From the NCBI GenBank assembly GCA_030407315.1, contig JALQPE010002260.1, positions 1-64,000 of the forward strand: DNA of 64,000 nt, given 5' to 3'. The position numbers and the translations under genes are program-made. The DNA comes from Asparagopsis taxiformis (Eukaryota; Rhodophyta; Florideophyceae; Bonnemaisoniales; Bonnemaisoniaceae). This document shows positions 61,479-64,000 of this stretch, piece by piece (the stretch's first letter is position 1; every line of letters begins with the position of its first letter). Below the pieces are notes generated by a model. It did not search any database and was not told where the DNA came from. It saw only the letters and a program-made list of their open reading frames with translations.

Positions 61479-61923
61479 ACCACGTGTCACCGGTGGTACG
61501 CGTGCCCCTCAATCAGGTGTCTTCGGCCGCCTGGTGCCCATCCGGAGGTATGGTTGCGAGCCACTCCCAACTTACGTTTCGCAGTCTCATGGCAGCCTGC
61601 TTCGACTTTGGCTATAGTGTCTGGCCTGCTTCTGGAACCCATTCCCCGCTGTATCAGCTTTCTGTCCTGGCCGTCGTGGTGGTTCAGCAACCCCCCCGCC
61701 GACCAATCGGACTTGGTTATTGATGTGCTCCCAACTATCGTTTGCAGTCTCATGGAAGCCTGCTTCGTCTTTGGCTATAGCGCGGACCGCGCCGACCCTG
61801 GTCACTCAACTGATTCAGTCTGTGACTGGTTATTCTGCTGGATCAGCTTCCCTTTCCCCGACACCACGCGTCACCGGTGGTGCACGTGCCCTTCGATCAG
61901 GTATCTTCGGGTGCCTGGTGCCC
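61479..61923 (+). repeat. Nested direct repeats
   Basis: Two repeat pairs alternate: 61479-61539 with 61863-61923 (CACGTGTCACCGGTGGTRCRCGTGCCC type), and 61564-61617 with 61728-61780 (GCAGTCTCATGGNAGCCTGC type). Copies are about 85-90% alike by eye. This gives several overlapping open frames that are not genes. Origin unknown. Confidence 0.65.
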
Positions 61924-62242
61924 GGCTCTTGAGCCACTGCTCCTCTCCCGCTGTACCAGCGTATCGCTGTATGCATAGATGTATCAGCGCCCGCCCTATC
62001 CTATAGGGCTCCCCCTTCTTCTTCCCTTTTTTGCTTCCTATACAAGGCACTCATCCCTTTTGTGCCTGGTGTTCTCCTTTCTTCCCTATTAGGGTTGGTG
62101 AACCACCATCCTTTCGGTGCACCACCATGACTCACCATGTGACCACAGGATTCTAGACGGATCGTCTGTGTGGCCTTACAACCCACACTAAGGCAGGCGA
62201 TTCGCCTTTGCTCTACCACACTCTACCCGAGCCTGACTACCG

Positions 62243-62340
62243 AGACAGGAGGGCTCGAACACCTCGCGGTGGCTCGCCGATTCGGCTTACAGCCAAGGCT
62301 GCCCGTTGTCGAATCGACCAAGCCATTGCACTACAGGGAG
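62243..62340 (-). repeat. tRNA-like sequence (Tyr-GUA-like), probably pseudogene or SINE part
   Basis: On the minus strand there is a box-A-like TAGTGCAATGG, an anticodon loop CTGTAAG (GTA) between TTGG and CCGA, and a good box B (GTTCGAGCC). The acceptor ends do not pair, so it is not a normal tRNA gene. A second GGTAGAGCAAA block follows at about 62.2 kb. It abuts the hAT fragment. Confidence 0.35.
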
Positions 62341-62875
62341 TACTTCAGATTCAATCAGAAGGATAACAAGACAGAGTTAAAATGTATCATCTGTTCCAAA
62401 ATATTCAGCGTCAATAGTGGAACAAGTACTCTCAAGCGCCATGCAAAAGTACATAGTTTCATGCTAGAAAGTGTACAGACGACAATGAGTGTGGATGGTA
62501 ATCTTCTTAGCGCAGGATCGAGCTCTGTGCCAAGAGTTGAATTCAATGAACGGATTACTAAGCAGCTTTGCCGTTGGGTTGTATCGAATTCTCTCCCTTT
62601 CTCTATTGTGCAACACAGTGAGTTCATCAAGTTTGTTAAACTGCTTGATAGCGAATACAAGATACCAAGTCGGGTTACAATGCAACGTCAGATTGTCTCA
62701 GAAACTGAAAAAGCGAGAATATTGGTGCAATCTGCTATTAAAAATGCACCCGGAATGATTTCGATGACCACAGATGCATGGTCATCCAGGACATTTAAGG
62801 GGTATATGTGCGTCACTGCACATTACATTGATGATAATTGGAACACGTCTGTGTTCTCGGAAATGGACGCGGACG
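62335..62875 (+). pseudogene. hAT transposase fragment (BED finger and start of catalytic domain)
   Basis: The plus frame reads EYFRFNQKDNKTELKCIICS and STLKRHAKVH, a BED-type zinc finger (C2 then HxxxxH). Next come NSLPFSIVQHSEFIKFVKLL and then SMTTDAWSSRTFKGYMCVTA, the first catalytic Asp region of hAT transposases. The frame has no proper ATG start, because its 5' end is joined to the tRNA-like sequence. Its 3' end runs into the GGACGTCC repeats at 62865, so the remaining catalytic residues and dimerisation domain are missing. Confidence 0.8.
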
Positions 62876-63050
62876 TCCACAACCTCTAGTACACCTAGTA
62901 TTACTAGGCGGACGTCCATGTTCTCCAGTATTTTTGGATGTCCGCCTAGAACCGGACGTCCATGCGGTCTAGTACGTCTAGTATTACTAGGACGACATTC
63001 ATTGTTTCTAGTACCACGGATGTCCCCCTCGGGATGGACTTCCGCCATGT
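62865..63050. repeat. Palindromic GGACGTCC repeat cluster
   Basis: GGACGTCC or GGATGTCC occurs about six times, alternating with CTAGTATTACTAGG-type palindromes (CCTAGTATTACTAGGCGG). This may be a small non-autonomous element or the terminal region of another DNA transposon inserted in the hAT copy. Confidence 0.55.
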
Positions 63051-63118
63051 CTATGTCAACCTAGGACGGGCGCCGGTTCAGAAATTCAAAAATTTCGAGC
63101 CCAGAAATTTCTGCCGCC

Positions 63119-63821
63119 GTGCTCGACATGGATGTCCGCATCCATCACGGCGACCACTCTATTTTTCCTTGTCGGTTGACTCCAATTTCGTCTTTAATTT
63201 TTCATCCTCTCGCTCACACCCCCTTCCAGTTGGTGCTCACCTCCCCCGTACTGTACCTCAAACACCCCCAATACCACTCTAGCACGCATTTTCAGCTACC
63301 TATCCCCGCTTCCACGGTGCACACCTCCATTCCATACCTACTGTTCTGCTCTACCGTACAGATTTCGTATAACCAGTCCTCATACTACCTCAGAATAGGG
63401 CAAAACACCCCCTATCCCCTCGACCATGCTCTCCCCCATCACCTTTGCAACGTATTGTTCTTCAATACCCTCTCTCCTCTACCTTCAGCCCCTCTCCTTC
63501 GCCCTCTCCACAAACTTCCCCTGCAGCTTACTCTTCCAAAACCTCTCACTCCCTATCCCGTACCTCAGCTACTCCATGCCTCCACGCCATCCGCATCTTC
63601 GATACCGTATACAGCACCACCACCGGCCCACGCTCCCGCTCCCCCGCCGTCTCCCCAGAAACCTCCCCGCTCTGAAACACATATCAACCCCCCACTTCGC
63701 ACCCTTCCTCCCACTCCCCTTCCTCCCCAAATACAATAACCCCCTTCTTCTCCATCACATCCCCACTCACCACAGCCAGAACAGACGCCACCCCCCTTCC
63801 CGCCTCTTTCTCCTCACTTTC
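63119..63821. repeat. Pyrimidine-rich low-complexity region
   Basis: The plus strand is strongly C+T rich and G poor for about 700 bp. This keeps a long Pro/Ser/Leu-rich frame open without any sign of selection. No gene called. Confidence 0.5.
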
Positions 63822-63998
63822 CTAAAAACTCCCTCCTCTCGGCGCCTTCAACCGCACCCTCCTACGGTCCCTCCTAAACACCTCCTCCGCCCTCACTACC
63901 CCAACACCCCGCAGCGTCTCCCCAGTCCCCATAATATGCTCGTCGGCACTCCTCTCCGAATCACACTCCAATCTAAACCCGCACTCCGTACATTTCCA
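63822..63998 (-). CDS. 3' end of a possible zinc-binding protein gene (cut by window edge)
   Basis: A minus-strand frame entering from the right edge stays open for 58 codons to TAG 63822-63824. It begins WKCTECGFRLECDSERSAD, then EHIMGTGETLR and a basic tail (FRRDRRRVRLKAP). CxxCG followed by a His about 14 residues later and TG resembles C-terminal C2H2-like fingers of the CxxCG...H...TGH type, but the last His is replaced by Glu. It is short and could be chance in G-rich sequence. Confidence 0.35.
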   Translation of the reverse strand, partial: WKCTECGFRLECDSERSADEHIMGTGETLRGVGVVRAEEVFRRDRRRVRLKAPRGGSF

Positions 63999-64000
63999 CC

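Noticed and set aside
61303..62006. Overlapping plus-strand frames of 104-185 codons
   Set aside because: They lie in all three frames across the interleaved repeats; none shows conserved composition.
63119..63739. 206-codon plus-strand Pro/Ser/Leu-rich open frame
   Set aside because: Explained by the C+T-rich, G-poor composition, which rarely makes stop codons; the start overlaps repeats and no domain is present.

Overview
The window looks like nuclear DNA of an intron-poor eukaryote, most plausibly a florideophyte red alga such as Chondrus. This is an inference from four things: compact single-exon genes with secretory signal peptides and Ser/Thr/Pro-rich linkers, eukaryotic tRNA genes with internal promoters, TATA boxes about 75-110 bp upstream of ATG codons, and chromodomain Ty3/Gypsy and PIF/Harbinger elements. 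No species marker is present, so the assignment is soft.

Layout. 0-6 kb is gene-poor: a decayed Harbinger transposase, a broken TIR-domain gene and two tRNA-Arg(CCU) genes in inverted orientation. 6-12.5 kb has a large secreted Cys/Pro-Thr-rich protein gene broken by about nine single-base frame changes, and a three-TM membrane protein with one frame change. 13.9-29.6 kb holds three full members of a secreted Cys-rich/Ser-Thr-Pro family. Two young Ty3/Gypsy elements lie between them: element A at 15.1-20.6 kb, plus strand, and element B at 22.4-28.1 kb, minus strand. 30.8-36.5 kb is a cluster of four secreted small cupins, the fourth broken. The first two come from a tandem duplication that also left a fragment of the Cys-rich gene between them. 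A tRNA-Pro(CGG) gene follows the third cupin. 36.6-40.5 kb is a complete Harbinger element with 323-bp terminal inverted repeats and 3-bp TGA target duplications. 42.2-47.8 kb is a third, nearly pristine Ty3/Gypsy element (C), followed by a fifth, dead cupin. 50.9-57.5 kb is a cluster of four small secreted proteins: three with very basic Cys-rich domains and one acidic repeat protein. 58.6-60.2 kb encodes a secreted/membrane protein of unknown family. 60-64 kb is repeat-rich, with a hAT transposase fragment, tRNA-like sequence and low-complexity DNA; the 3' end of a possible zinc-binding gene lies at the right edge on the minus strand.

How it fits together. The host genes are almost all secreted or membrane proteins of cell-wall or extracellular-matrix type, in small local families. 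The rest is mobile DNA that inserted recently between or beside them. No operon or metabolic pathway is visible.

Main points from the hunt. (1) The Cys-rich modules share one eight-cysteine framework, and paired cysteine losses in two copies suggest disulfide partners. (2) Two genes look like precursors with an acidic spacer, basic cleavage-like sites and a cationic eight-cysteine domain. (3) Element A has a correctly phased GGGAAAC -1 frameshift site between gag and pol. (4) Several host genes are broken only by single-base deletions, often in short mononucleotide runs, so either consensus errors or very recent decay must be considered before calling them dead.
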